From Poa pratensis (lineage: Eukaryota; Streptophyta; Magnoliopsida; Poales; Poaceae), in NCBI GenBank assembly GCA_947311845.1, contig CAMZMU010000063.1:117663414-117727413 (forward strand): a stretch of 64,000 nt of DNA, written 5' to 3'. The translations under genes and the position numbers were made by a program. Numbering within the stretch: the stretch's first letter is position 1; every line of letters starts with the position of its first letter. Below, piece after piece: positions 1 to 13,006 of this stretch. A model generated the notes under the pieces. The model was given only the letters and a program-made list of their open reading frames with translations, made no database searches and was not told the DNA's origin.

Positions 1-1370
1 ATATTTGGGTGCTGGACAAATTAGGAATATCCGAAATTTACCAATTCGGAATATCCGATCGAACTGCTCACTTCAGAATTTTGGCTAAGGACTGAAATCT
101 ACACGCGCTGGAATAGCTCGGATAATCCGAATTTGGCACACACGGATTATCCGATGTCCACCGATGGCCGGAAATTTCTCTAAGGACCAAAGTCCAAACG
201 TGCTGTAACTGCTCGGATATTCCGAGTGTGTAGAAATCGATTATCCGATTTCGGGCTCGACGGCAAGCTACCGCAGCGGGAGCTTCGGCGACGGTGGCTA
301 CGGCGAACGGCGCGAAATAGCGCGAGAGGGGAGAGGGGAAGGGTGCTACGGCACGGGGAGCTCACCACGAACACGTTGGGGAACACGGTGACGTCAGCGG
401 CGGCTCGACGGGGACGGAACCGTGCGCGGCGGCGCTCGGTCGGCAGCGAGGTAGTCGGCGTTGGCGCGGCGAAACGGCGGCGATTCCGGTCGATTCTTTC
501 GGCGTGTGGGTAGAGCGGACCACGACGAAGCTTGTGGTGGTCGTGGATTTGTCCGGGTGGCCTCAATCGGCGGCGAGGCGGCGGCGTAGTTCGGCGGCCA
601 TGGCGGCTCGCGGGGAACAGAGATGGAGAGGAGGTGGAGCAGGTGAGCGGGGAATGGGGAGCAGCACGTGGTGGGGCTCGTTTTCTTGCTAACCTCGCAG
701 ATGGAGGCAGAGTGGAGGGGGCCCGGGCGCGCGCGACGGTGGTGCGGCGCAAGCACGAGGTGCTCGGTCGCAACAGTGAGGAAGACGACGATTTTTCACT
801 TAGCCCCCTGGCAGTTTTCCTTTCAGCACAGATTGGTCCCTTTTCTGTTTCTTTTAAATCCAGTGGCTTTAGGGATTTATTTAAGACACTTAAACACTTT
901 GGAAAAATATGAAATAATTTGGGGAGGCTCCCCTTAACATTTAGTAGCTCCACAAATTTTGGTGTCTCCAAATAAAAATGTTTTTGACAACATTTGTTCA
1001 TAGTCTTAAAATAGAGCATTTTTCTCAAATTCCAAATGTTATTACTTTAGAAATTTTGAATCAAGGGCAAAATATTATTTTGAGCTCTTGGAACTTCCTT
1101 GACAAATATAAGATGTCAAAGTAATTTTGTTTTGCAACTTTGAGTGCTTTCATTGTGTTGAAGTTTGTTAGAGCAATTTGGGCATTTGTGTTTAAATGGT
1201 GCCAAACCATTTATTTAATTGGTTTAGCAATTCAATATGGATGCCATGATGCAATGAAGGAATGCAGAAGTGAAAATTTTACACTGGTTTTCAGGTTCTC
1301 AGCTTTGGGCTGTTACAAAATCTTGAAGAGATTATTTGAATCTTTGGAAATAATTATCAGATGTTGTGCA
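1..1370. repeat. Degenerate LTR-retrotransposon-like sequence
   Basis: The first 800 bases are GC-rich and the rest AT-rich, with no sustained coding frame. The AT-rich part (about 930-1360) has the feel of a Triticeae Gypsy LTR or leader, but I cannot see its ends. ORFs on both strands in the GC-rich half are low-complexity (Arg, Pro, Ser) and look like composition artefacts. The motif 'ggaatatccga' and near copies recur at 25-250. The border with the Copia sequence downstream is estimated. Confidence 0.35.
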
Positions 1371-2876
1371 GGCGGAAGCAATTCCAATTGACAAGTCTTT
1401 TAAACTAATACCGAGAGTCTATGCATTTAATGTATGACGTCTTGTCAAGATAAATTCACTTAACCAGAAAAGTTAGCATTAAGTTTCTAGGAAACTTTAA
1501 TGTTAAAACAAGATAAAGAAAGGAATGTGCTAGAATAAGACCCAATAGAATATGACTTAGATGTCATATATTAATATCGTTGTTGTTGAGTTATGATAAA
1601 CTCAATAAGGATCTTTTTGTTAGACGAAAGATGATCACAAAGTTTTGTTGATCAAAGGAAAGTTTTATGATAAAAAGTTTATATGAGATATTAACAAAGA
1701 CATATTCCTTTCAAAAGGAAATTTGGATCGAGGTTGTGTACTTAGTACAACTCGAGGGTCTTTGATAATTGAATATAAATAAAATCATAAAAGGAATATA
1801 TTTGTCTAGGACAAATAAATGATATAAAAAGGAGGAAACAAGAAACAAAGTTTTGTTTTGAGTTTCAAGGAAATAAAGGAAAGTCATAGTTTCATTTAAA
1901 TCAGTGGGAGCTTAGTTATATTATTCAAGTTCGAATAATGTAATATTATAGATTGTTTTGTTTTGATACAATATGTAGTGTTATTAAAACAAATTTATAA
2001 CATGCATATTTGGAACATATTCATCACATCACATATGGAAGTTGCCATATAAAGATGAGATATAATGTTGCAGAAATTTCATTGAGGATGTTTTGAATAT
2101 TATTCAAAATACGTGAGAATGAAAATTCTCATAAAGTTTAAGGAAATTCATGTGCAAGAACCATGGCTATTTCATACGATGGTGAGCATGATCAATTGAT
2201 TAGAAGTCTTGATCATAAAGGAATTTCTTAAGATGTGAAATTTTAAGATCAAAACAAAGTAGTCAAACTTGATTGTTGACAAGTTGAATTTGCTGAAAGT
2301 TCAATTGACTCCAATTAAGATGAGGATTCTCCATAGGTGTATTTTGAAGAAGTTACTTCAAAAATGAGAAATACTCATAATGTAAGAGTTGCATTGGAAA
2401 ATCTTATGAGATAAGTATAAAGGCTAAGACAAGGATTAGATGACAGAATTTTCTAAATTCTATGCATCACAAATGATGGGTATGTTTATGTAAAACATTG
2501 AGTCTATATTACGAAATCTACAACAAGTAGCAAAGACAGTGGGAGCGTAAAACTTCCATGATGAAGGGTTGAACTAGGTGTGGTTCCTTACGAAGAAAAC
2601 AACTAATTGGTAAAACAATGAAATTGTATTCTTAGTAAAGGTTCCAGGGTTTCACCTAGAATGACCAGTAGCTACAAGTGATCATATGATCAATTGAGGT
2701 TGTGCATGAAAAGATGTATATCTTTTTGCATAAGAAACACAAAGTTCACATAGTCACCATTTGGGACTAAACGGACAAATGTCGACCATAGAAGGGTAAG
2801 CATGAGAAACACCGAACATCTGTCTAGATGTTGAACTTATGCAAACTAAACATTGCCAGTTGTGCAAGTGGGAGAC
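1371..2876 (+). mobile_element. Degenerate internal region of a Copia element
   Basis: This AT-rich stretch leads into a polypurine tract and a 3' LTR, so it is the 3' part of the internal domain of a Copia-type element. No gag or pol frame survives. It is either heavily decayed or a non-autonomous derivative with no coding domain. Its 5' LTR is not in the window. The left border is approximate. Confidence 0.5.
2866..2876 (+). other. Polypurine tract of Copia element
   Basis: Purine-rich 'aagtgggagac' lies directly before TGTTGGATATATGCC, the start of an LTR of Angela/BARE style. This is the expected plus-strand primer site and it fixes the orientation and the LTR start at 2877. Confidence 0.7.
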
Positions 2877-3045
2877 TGTTGGATATATGCCAAAAGGCAA
2901 TGCATTTATACATGTGACAATGTATTTATACATATGTATATCTGATTCATACATTATTGATTCGTATTCTCTATGCTATAACTGCAGTGATTTCTAAATG
3001 CGTGATTTAGGGAAAAGCTCACCTGCACGTGTAGAGAATATGAAT

Positions 3046-5751
3046 ACGTAAAATGTACCCTAGTTCTTTTACGGACTAATTCTTGAATGCTAGATGACTG
3101 ATTACCCCCAAGAGCAGGGGGATCACTATAGCACCTCTCAATGTGGAAGTAAGGTATCGATCCGCAGGAGCAAGAAGGAAAAGTTATCTATTCCCTACAA
3201 CTAAAGTGTCACAAGTTTTAGTTGATTATGCACTAAACAAGTTTAAAGAACAAGGTGGTTGATTTGATGGATGGAAGTTTAATGTAACCAAGCAAGAATG
3301 TAAAAGTGTCCCAATCCTCTTCAATGCAAGAGGACAAGACAAAGGTTTTCGCTTATAGGAACAATGGACATGGGTTCATGGGTTCACTTAATCCTCTCTC
3401 TCATCTACGGCGATTATCATGTTATAGATAAAGTACACACAATTGTCATGTTTTAATGGTAGCTTTTAATGACGGCTATATGTCCTAAAACACATAGTTG
3501 AAAGAAATACTCATTTGTGTGCTATGTTACCCCCGTAAGGCTAGCATGGTTGTTGTCACTCCAACATCATACTCTTTCTTTTTACCCCCAGATAAACGTA
3601 AAATGTACCCTAGTTCTTTTACGGACTAATTCTTGAATGCTAGATGACTGATTACCCCAAGAGCAGGGGGGTCACTATAGCACCTCTCAATGTGGAAGTA
3701 AGGTATCGATCCGCAGGAGCAAGAAGGAAAAGTTATCTATTCCCTACAACTAAAGTGTCACAAGTTTTAGTTGATTATGCACTAAACAAGTTTAAAGAAC
3801 AAGGTGGTTGATTTGATGGATGGAAGTTTAATGTGACTGATACGTCTCCAACGTATCTATAATTTCTTGTGTTCCATGCTAGTTTTATACCAATAGCTAC
3901 ATGTTTTATTCACATTTCATAGCATTTTTATGCATTTTCTGGGACTAACTTATTAACAAGATGCCACAGTGCCAGTTCCTGTTTTCTGCTGTTTTTGGTT
4001 TCAGAAAAGCTGTTCTGGAAATATTCTCGGAATCGGACGAAACAAAATCCCAGATGCCTATTTTTCCCGACATGTTCCAGAAGTCCGAAGAGGAGACGAA
4101 GGGAGGCAGCAGGGCGCCCTCCCCACATGGCGGCGCGGGTGGGCCCCCTGCCGCGTCACCCTATGGGGAGCGGGCCCCGCGCCTCCACCGACGTCGCCCC
4201 TTCGCCTATTTATTCCTCCAGACGCGAAAACCCTAAAACACCGAGCCATTATTCCAGAAAACATCTGCTGCTGCCGCCGCCGTCAACCCTAACTCGGGGG
4301 GTTCAGAAGTTCTCCTCCGGCACCCTGCCGGAGAGGGGAATCATCACCGGAGGGCTCTACATCGCCATGCCTGCCTCCGGAGTGATGCGTGAGTAATTCA
4401 TCCCTGGACTACGGGTCCATACAGTAGCTAGATGGTTGTCTTCTCCTTTTGTGCCATCATGTTTAGATCTTGTGAGCTGCCTATCATGATCAAGATCATC
4501 TTATTGTAATGCTACATGTTGTGTTTGTTGGGATCCAATGGATATTGAATACTATGTCAAGTTGATTATTGATCTATCATATATGTGTTGTTTATGATCT
4601 TGCATGCTCTCCGTTATTAGTGTAGGCTTTGGCCAAGTTTATGCTTGTAACTCCAAGAGGGAGTATTTATGCTAGATAGTGGGTTCATGCCTCCATTTAA
4701 TCTGGGACAGTGACAGAAAGTTCTAAGGTTGTGGATGTGCTGTTGCTACTAGGGGTAAAACAGCAATGCTTTGTCTAAGGATATTAGTGTTGTTTACATT
4801 ATGCACCATACTTAATGCAATTGTCTGTTGCTTGCAACTTAATACTAGAAGGGGTGCGTATGCTAACCTGAAGGTGGACTATTTAGACACAGATGCATGC
4901 TGGATGGCGGTCTGTGTACTTTGTCGTAATGCCCAAATAAATCTCATAGTGATCATCATGATATGTATGTTCATTGTTATGCCCTCTCTATTTGTCAATT
5001 GCCCAACTGTAATTTGTTTACCCAGCATGTTAGTATTTTATTATGGAGAGACACCACTAGTGAACTGTGGACCCCGGTCCATTCTTTTACATCTGAAATA
5101 CAACCTACTGCAATCATTGTTCTTTTTCATTCTCTGCAAGCAAACATCATTTTCCACACTATACGCCTAATCCTTTGTTTTCAGCAAGCCGGTGAGATTG
5201 ACAACCTCACTGTTTCGTTGGGGCAAAGTAGTTTGATTGTGTTGTGCAGGTTCCACGTTGGCACCGGAATCCCTGGTGTTGCGCCGCACTACACTCCTTC
5301 ACCAACACCTTCAGAGCATCGCCGACTTCCTACTGGTTCGATAAACCTTGGTTTCATACTGAGGGAAAACTTGCTGCTGCACTCATCATACCTTCCTCTT
5401 GGGGTTACCAACGAACGTGTGTCTTTCACGTCATCAGTAACCAAGCAAGAATGTAAAAGTGTCCCAATCCTCTTCAATGCAAGAGGACAAGACAAAGATT
5501 TTCTCTTATAGGAACAATGGACATGGGTTCATGGGTTCACTTAATCCTCTCTCTCTCTCATCTACGGTGATTATCATGTTATAGATAAAGTACACACAAT
5601 TGTCATGTTTTAATGGTAGCTTTTAATGACGGCTATATGTCCTAAAACACATAGTTGAAAGAAATACTCATTTGTGTGCTAGGTCACCCCGTAAGGCTAG
5701 CATGGTTGTTGTCACTCCCACATCATACTCTTCTTTTTACCCCCAGATAAA
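3046..5751. repeat. Tandem duplication of a 550-bp segment, second copy interrupted
   Basis: Unit 1 (3046-3595) starts at 'acgtaaaatgtaccc' and ends at 'cccccagataa'. Unit 2 starts at 3596 with the same bases, is interrupted at 3837 by the solo LTR, and resumes at 5442 to about 5751. The copies differ at only a few positions by eye. Unit 1 therefore shows the site as it was before the LTR landed in unit 2. Confidence 0.85.
3838..5436 (+). mobile_element. Solo LTR of a Gypsy-type element
   Basis: The LTR starts TGATACGTCTCCAACG and ends CGTCATCA, 1599 bp, flanked by GTGAC (3833-3837) and GTAAC (5437-5441), a 5-bp target duplication with one mismatch. The start is common in Triticeae Gypsy families. 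No internal domain or second LTR is present, so it is a solo LTR left by LTR-LTR recombination. The empty target (GTAAC) is preserved at 3284-3288 in the other tandem copy. ORFs inside it are not genes. Confidence 0.88.
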
Positions 5752-6613
5752 GGATGTTGGGCGGTACTGTGTCACTCAATACCTATGCCGTGTCACATCG
5801 GCCATCCCGTACCCACATACATCATACTTCTTAAAGAACAATATTCTATCAAAGTATGACAAGTCATAAAAGTTCCAACACAACAGTAAATGCATAACAA
5901 ATCATCTCATACCACAATATCCACCATAAGAATTACATAGATGACCGTAATCATGTTCAGCAGCTCATACGGTACTAATTAGTGAAGCTCAAAGAGAGGA
6001 GAGATACATAAGTTACCACCACAAACCCATAGTCCAGAGGGTGGACTACTCCCCCTTCATCATGGAGACGGTGGAGAAGTCGTTGGAGAGGGTGGAGACC
6101 ACCCGGCAGCGCCCCGCCGGAGTTTTCCCCCTCCAATCTGCAGCTCCAGATCTTCGTTTTCGTGTTTCTGTGATATGGCGGCGCTTGTTTTCGAGAACGC
6201 CGTGGGACTTCTTTTATAGGCGTTTTTAGGTCAAGACGAAGGCGGTGGAGAAAAGATCGACGGCTGCGGAGCCTCGAGGCCAAATGGTGGGCCCCACGCG
6301 GCCAGGTACAGTGGCCGCGTGGGCCACCCCTTTTGGCCTCGGCTCCGTTTGCTTGATTCCTTCGCTCCTACGTCTTCCTCCTTCCAAAATAATGACCTCT
6401 GTATTTTTCCAGATTTTTTGACGACGTTTGGGTCCCTGAAACATAAAAGGAAAAAATAGGGTTTTCTGCAGGGTTAATTCCATAAAAATAGGAAACAATT
6501 ATTTTATTTCCTAAAATCATTAAATAACAGTGGTATAACCCTTATATGATGCAAATATGATTGGAATATGAGTGATATAGTGCAAAGTTCATGTATGCAT
6601 TTTACATGCATCA

Positions 6614-6629
6614 ACATCCCCAAGCTTAA
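6614..6629 (-). other. Polypurine tract of the reverse Gypsy element
   Basis: On the minus strand this reads TTAAGCTTGGGGATGT directly before the LTR start TGATGCATG. Fifteen of these bases recur exactly at 8324-8338 in the internal region. Confidence 0.75.
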
Positions 6630-9142
6630 CCAATACTCGTCCTCGAGTATGAAGGTGATAAAACTAACATGGGCTTTGCAATATAGCACTAACAATGGAT
6701 ATCAAAGATGATTGCTACTGCTACATAGAGTCAAATGATTCATTCTTCAAAGGAGTAGCAATATGCAAAATAGTTTATGAAGTGATATCAAGTATTCAAT
6801 GCAAGGATGTTCAATGATAGTTCACAAAGTGTAACATAGAAGATAGTAATATGGACCACATGTATGCATAATGATAAGTAAGAACATCCTACATTGGTCA
6901 TAGAGTGTAGATGAAAATCTGAATATAAAAGGTGGACACTTTGGAAAGATGTATATGTGAGTAGAGGTAAAGCATGCATAAGTTTCATCTAACTTCCAAA
7001 CTCTTCTACTTAAGTTAATGATTGCAATGTGGAATTCTTGGTGTCAAGCTCTCATTACCCCTATCATAGCATCTTGAATGATTAAAGTTTAATGTGAAAG
7101 CAAATATGAGTAGTGTGCTTGATAAAGTAAAGGTTAGGTGTCTCATGCCCCTTGAATACAAGTACCTACACCATGATTACTCAACTTAGGAAACAAAGCA
7201 AGTTCAAGTTATATCATTGTAAGTAATAATAGTATCATCAAGAGCGTCAACTGGGGTACCTCTTGTCCCAGGATATGGAACAAGCCCATATCAAAATGAC
7301 AAGACAAACAAACAAGATGAACAACCTCAACACCCTTTTTATTTACCATTGGAATAGCTTTTTATTATAAGGTGCATCACAGACGGTTCACCATAGCATG
7401 TAAGTAAATTTCCACCATGAATGATGCATGGCTTAGATTAGCGGCCCAGGCGTCTCTCTAACCATTTATACAAACTCATTTAAACTACTTCATTTCCACC
7501 TCATTTCACCATGATAGGCATCCATAAACAAAAGTACATGATATCAACTAAATGAGATGAAGGAGCATGTTGAAAGCTTTGCATGTGACAGCACATATGG
7601 GCTAACTCCCAACCTCGGACATTTATCAAGCCACTAGCATCATATTATTAATCACAATGGGTCATGTTTTATTTATGCAATAAAAATAAAGTTGTGCATC
7701 AAGTTCGTGAGAGCTATATAACCAACTTTTCCCATAACAATCAATAACATAAACATTTTCATTCAGAGGTATAGATAACACAAATATCATGATATACATA
7801 CTCGGAATAGCATAAAGCCATTAGGTAGATATGGTGGACTCACTGGAATAACTTTGGTTGAAGGTGTTGGAAACAAGTTTTTGCTTGTTGGAATGTTTGG
7901 GCTAGCAAGAGGGAGAAAGTTGACCATCTAGATGCATGCATGAGTGTCCATAGAACTAACTAATCCATGTTAAACTAAGTAAAATAACATTCAGCATCAA
8001 AACATGAATAAGTGATAGCTCTTAATAAAGCATTTGCAAATTATTACTCATAAACAAGCTCATGAATCATGCAACTATATGTATCATTAAAAATCAACTC
8101 AAACATCCCTTTTCCCAATTTATAAAAGCATCCAACATATTTCAACCCATATTTCCAGTAGCTCTTTCACATATAAATGATGTGTGGTGGTCTCACAAAA
8201 TAAAAATCAAACCAAAAACAAACAAAAAGACGCTCCAAGTTTATGCGATAAAGTGTTTCGATCGAAAAACAGAAGTTAGACGTGCGCAAACCGAGAGTGT
8301 GTAGGTCCAGTGGGGTTGTCTTCACATCCCCAAGCTTATGGTCTTCACCATCCTTGGATAACTCTTGGTGCATCTCCTCCAATCCCTGTGAAAAAACTTC
8401 AAAACACCGTTTCTCCCATTTTCTTTTCTGTGGGGTGCATTAGTAGTGATAAACAAATAGGTTTCTTGCTGCATATAATCCTTAAACAAAACATCATATG
8501 AATGTCCATAAAGTATATTATGTTGTATGCCTACTCATAAACTCATTTGAATCAAAAAGATTCAAGATAAAAGTTCAAAACATGCATAAAACAAAATGGG
8601 ATAGAATCTGTCCAGAAAAACAGCAGCAACAAAACGTATTTTTCTACCCTACCAAAATTTGCCGAAAATTCTGCAAAAATTCATGCATACAGAGGATGAA
8701 AAGTTGCAACCACAGTTCAAATATGAGCTCATTATTAGTTACAGAATAATAATTTAAAATCATACCGTGCACAGATTCGTGCAGGAATAAAATCTCCGAA
8801 CGCTATAAGCAACTTTTCAAGACCAAAATGGGTAAAACTTGGCACTTTATTAAAAACTCTAGAAACTAAACTAAAAACAAACTCTCTTGATACAGCAAGA
8901 GGACACAAAGAAAATCACACATAAAAATAACCGGGTTGCCTCCCGCAAAGCGCTTTCTTTATAGCCATATAGCTAGGCTTCTTACTTGTTGTTTATTGAA
9001 GATGAAGCTCATGAGGGAGCTTGAACTTTGATGTTCCCCTCTTTTTTGGGAAGTGTTCCATGAATTATACCAGGGTCCCATGGTGCTCTCAAACCGATCA
9101 AAATAATAGTCAAGTTGAAACCTATTTGAGAGAAACACAAAA
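6630..9142 (-). mobile_element. Internal region of the non-autonomous Gypsy element
   Basis: About 2.5 kb of AT-rich DNA between the two LTRs. No zinc knuckle, protease, reverse transcriptase or integrase motif appears in any frame. A second copy of the polypurine-tract sequence lies at 8324-8338. The primer-binding end is lost where the right LTR is truncated. Confidence 0.6.
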
Positions 9143-9476
9143 GTGGGCCCCACGCGGCCAGGTACAGTGGCCGTGTGGGCCACCCCCTTTTGGCCTTCCG
9201 GGCTCCGTTTGCTTGATTCCTTCGCTCCTACGTCTTCCTCCTTCCAAAATAATGATCTCTGTATTTTTCCAGATTTATCTGACGACGTTTGGGTCCCTGA
9301 AACATAAAAGGAAAAAAAATAGGGTTTTCTGCAGGGTTAATTCCATAAAAATAGGAAACAATTATTTTATTTCCTAAAATCATTAAATAACGGTGGTATA
9401 ACCCTTATATGATGCAAATATGATTGAAATATGAGTGATATAGTGCAAAGTTCATGTATGCATTTTACATGCATCA
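9143..9476 (-). mobile_element. Truncated second LTR of the Gypsy element
   Basis: Matches 6284-6613 from 'gtgggccccacgcggcc' to 'acatgcatca' with roughly ten substitutions and small indels by eye. The remaining LTR sequence is missing at its left side, where it joins internal sequence at about 9142. The preserved end meets Copia LTR sequence at 9477. Confidence 0.75.
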
Positions 9477-11551
9477 ATGACGCGGCTTTTCCTAGTCATG
9501 GACATAGAGTTTATGTCGGCATCAAGGATGGCATATTATTGGACAATAATATGGCTGGGTCACCCAAGTGTTGGTATGCTAAGAGATTTCGTTAAATAGT
9601 CTTTTTGTTCTTAGCTTTATCACAGAAAGGTTGTTGTATAACATGTCCTTGTAACCATGAGGTTATTGGGGTCATGCATACTGGACGAGTTGCTTTGGTG
9701 CTATCCACCGTCACGGCCGTAACAGGGTGACCATAAAGGCAGTTGCTAGGTGGCTTCGAAGGTGTGTGTGTATCCTAATGTTCTGAGATGGGAAATTACT
9801 CCTGTAGGTTAAGAGAGATACTTTCAGGGCCCACTCGGTATTATATATATCCACTACGTTCTGCAGACAATGCATGGTGAAGTTGCACCGTGTGGGATAT
9901 CATAATACGGCAACGAGTAAAGGGAACTTACCGGTAACGAGATAGACAAAGATGATGTGAATCAATCCTTGATTGATTCATGGTATCATCACGGATCTAT
10001 ATCTCGGGTGAAGTTCAGTATCATGAGTAATGGGATTGATATATGATAATCAACAGGTTCAATAGTAGAGTTATTCGCATAATGATGGCAGCTACACAGG
10101 ACGTCCTTGGAACTGTCACTGGCCGGTGATTGGTTGATACCCAACCAATTATAGCTACCCGTTATCGAACCTGTAGGGTGGACACACTTAAGCTAGGATT
10201 GGTTAGTTGTGTTATATGGTTGGTCTGGAACATGGAGACAGTATCACCGGCATTGTGCTTGCGTGGTAGACATACCTTGTCAAGAGAGAAAGTTTGTGAT
10301 AGAAGTTACTATCACGGTCGGATTTATTCCGAGGGTTTATATATGGAGGATATATTTGTCTGGAGTATTTTGTCGGCGGACACTGGGTGTCTCGGATCAT
10401 ATGAAAGGAGTTTCATATGATAGGTAATTAATTCGGTCAATATTCTGTAAAAGGAAATACTCAAATAAGAATTAATTAGACAAAGTATTATTTAATTATA
10501 TGTTAACTAAATATTCATTTATTTAATTGATAAATAATTACGGGAAAAATATTAAAGCCACACCACCAAGTGGTGGTGGGCCGAAGTGCCATCGGGGGAA
10601 ACCCCGGCCGAACCCTAGTGGGCCGAATGCCCATGGCGGGGCAAGGGGGCGACGACGGCGGCCAAGTGGAGGTCGGCCAGGCGGGCCCCACCCGCCAGGT
10701 CGGTGCGGCCAGGGCAGGCCCACGTGGCGGCCGAGGCGGTGGCTGGCCAGGCGGGCCCCACCCGCCAGGCGCGGCGCAGGGCAGGGCGGCCGGCCTAGGT
10801 GGGCCCCACCTTCCTAGGTCGGTGCGGCCCAGGTGGGCCCCACCCGCCGGCCGAGCTAGGAAGGGAGAAGGGAGGGGAGGAGTTGGAGTTCCACTCCAAC
10901 TCCCCTCCCATGCCGAATTGGGCAAGGGGAAACTTTCCCCTTATCCAAGTTGAGTTGGACTAGGAAAGGTTTCCCCTTGTCCAAGTCTCCCTACCTCTTG
11001 GGCTCCTTTATAAACCCCACCCTTCTAGTTGTGGAAAGGCAATTGACACAATTTAGACACACGATTGACTCACGTCAGCTCTGAAGTTTAGATCTCTTCT
11101 AGTTGGATTAGAGGGATCTCTAATTAGAGGCGACCTATCTGATTAGACTAGATCTAATCTCTCTCTTCTTCTCATGTGTTGAGATCTCCACCTTCATATA
11201 CACCAGCAGACTTCGAGCTTGGACGGCGAAGTCCTGCTGAACCTTTCCAGTGTACGTGTGCAAGCTCTCAGAGGGATTTCTCGTCATAGACGTTGGACCC
11301 TTCAGCTGTTGAATCAAGGTGGTGAAGCGAAGGAGAAGAAGGCGTCGGAATCTCCCTACGTTGAGAGAGACCGCGATCGGCTACATCGACTACGTCATCA
11401 ACACGTTCTTCCGCAATCTACGGTGTTGGTAACGTATACTAAACTAGATCTTTGGATCTTCGTATTCGCATGTATCTCGATAGTAGATCTTGGAAAGGTT
11501 GCGTAGCAATACGTGAATTTTTTAATTTACCGTACGCGCAACCCAATACCT

Positions 11552-12060
11552 ACTGAAGAGTTTAAACCTAGGATCCACACCGTTTAACCAGTTGCCAAAA
11601 ATGTTAGCAACTGAACTTGGTGGATGTAAGGTAGAACCTATCTGGATGGCTGACCATGTAGACCTGGCGAACTCGCACTGAAAGAATAAGTGTTTAATGG
11701 TCTCGTCATGTTGACAGAAGACACACTTTTTACTTCCGTGCCAATTACGTTTGGCAAGGTTATCTTTGGTAAGGATTACTCCTCGACGAAGATACTACGC
11801 AAACACTTTGGTTTTTAGCGGTATCTTGATCTTTCAAAGTTTATTATTATACGTACGATCGACTGGAACTTCAGGTAGAATAAGTGCTCTATACATAGAA
11901 TCAACCGAGAATTTGCCATTCTTATCGGAGTTCTTCGCCTTGGTATGTAAGGTAGAATCAACCGAGCTTAGCCATGCAACTGAACTCGGTGGATGTAAGG
12001 TAGAATAAGTCCTCTGTAAATTCTTACCGGAGTTCTTCGCCTTGGTATGATGCTCGGCCA
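11552..12060 (-). pseudogene. LINE ORF2 C-terminal fragment (zf-RVT domain)
   Basis: The minus strand reads 'NGKFSVDSMYRALILPEV' near 11920-11870, then 'KIKIPLKTKVFA' and a stop where Trp is expected. It continues 'LTKDNLAKRNWHGSKKC', 'VFCQHDETIKHLFFQCEFA' down to about 11650. This is the zinc-binding region after the reverse transcriptase in plant L1 elements (C-x2-C, H, C). Positions 11936-12060 repeat small pieces of the same sequence out of order, so the remnant has been locally rearranged. The rest of the LINE is absent. Confidence 0.8.
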
Positions 12061-12494
12061 AACAAGTTGACTAAGCTCTTTTGTGTTGGGGATGTTGACT
12101 AGCTAGGCAACTTAACTACCCAGCGCAGATCATCGTACTCAAATGGAACTAAGATTATTTATACAATTCAGTAATTTAATCCTGAATCCAAAGAAAATGG
12201 CTTGATATATACTCAATTTATACTTCTTTTCTATACGGACTGCGTGAGCCCCAAGCGTACGTACGTCAAGTGTAAGAATTTTATACCGCCGGATGTACTT
12301 CACAGTCACGCAGGTGCAACTTCGGTACAAGCACCGTACCTCACTACCCTGAATGCATTGCTGCAAACTAGAAATGCAACCAAGCTCGAACACTAGATCA
12401 AAAGCAGAGCACGCACTGCACACACAATCACACAAGTAGCAGTAAGCAATTCGTCGAACATTGCCATTTCAAAAGCTTTGAGACTTGCCCTTCT

Positions 12495-12606
12495 TTTTTT
12501 TGACCGTAACCGGCAGGAGCTCTGCCATTGCATTATTAGAAGAAAAATTGGTGCAGTTTAGAAAGAGAAACCGGATCCAAACCCATACATTGCCTGGTTA
12601 ATTACG
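12495..12606 (-). mobile_element. Short LINE 3' tail with 15-bp target duplication
   Basis: A 112-bp insert begins with a T-run followed by 'gaccgtaaccggcaggagc', read as the 3' end of a minus-strand LINE. It is flanked by exact 15-bp repeats GAGACTTGCCCTTCT at 12480-12494 and 12607-12621. Confidence 0.8.
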
Positions 12607-13006
12607 GAGACTTGCCCTTCTCGGATGCCTCTGCTTCTGCATGTGGTATTTTATGCAAATGTGTCGGTAAAAGGTACATATTTGTTAAAAAATCGCTTAT
12701 GCGTAGCAAAACTCGCATGGCACGCACGTCCAGCTGACTAACAAATCGGCCAACTCCTGTAACATTCTAACGAGACTACGTAAAAAAAAACATTCTAGAA
12801 GTAATGACTAACACCGGATGCATAGGGCCCACAGCATGCAAGGCGTCCTAACAAACTCAGTCCTTATCACTAAATAATGGCAAGATTAATTCCAACGGAA
12901 AACCAATCGATGTGAAATCACGGAGGTTAGAAATGGATCCTAAGTTCCTAACTAACTAAGCACGCCTCGTATCCTTATCTCCGCCTCAAAGTTCAGATGC
13001 ATCTCA

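Larger units (their letters stand above)
3046..9476 (-). mobile_element. Non-coding Gypsy-type LTR element, reverse orientation
   Basis: Two matching LTR ends lie in the same orientation. One ends at 6613 and is followed by a reverse-complement polypurine tract; the other ends at 9476. The 330 bases before each end match with about ten differences by eye. The internal part (6614-9142) has no gag or pol, so the element is non-autonomous. The right-hand LTR is cut to about 334 bp by an internal deletion. The outer left border near 3046 and the target duplication could not be settled. Confidence 0.65.
2877..11545 (+). mobile_element. Copia 3' LTR, split by a nested Gypsy element
   Basis: The LTR starts with TGTTGGATATATGCC at 2877, runs to about 3045, and resumes at about 9477 after the nested Gypsy element. 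The second part shows the usual order of a BARE/Angela-type LTR: a 'gggcccactcggta' block near 9829, a 'taacgagatagac' block near 9935, a GC-rich belt at 10560-10900, a TATA box (TATAAA, 11009-11014) and a transcribed tail. The likely end is 'caaccca' near 11545. The two parts add up to about 2.2 kb. ORFs in the GC belt are composition artefacts. Confidence 0.7.

Noticed and set aside
180..937. Long overlapping ORFs on both strands in GC-rich DNA
   Set aside because: Low-complexity Arg/Pro/Ser composition, no family motif and no splice logic; they overlap each other in several frames.
3961..4396. Three overlapping plus-strand ORFs
   Set aside because: They lie in the GC-rich leader of the solo LTR and have no coding signature.
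10515..10953. Gly/Pro/Ala-rich ORFs on both strands
   Set aside because: They fall in the GC belt of the Copia LTR; the signal is compositional.
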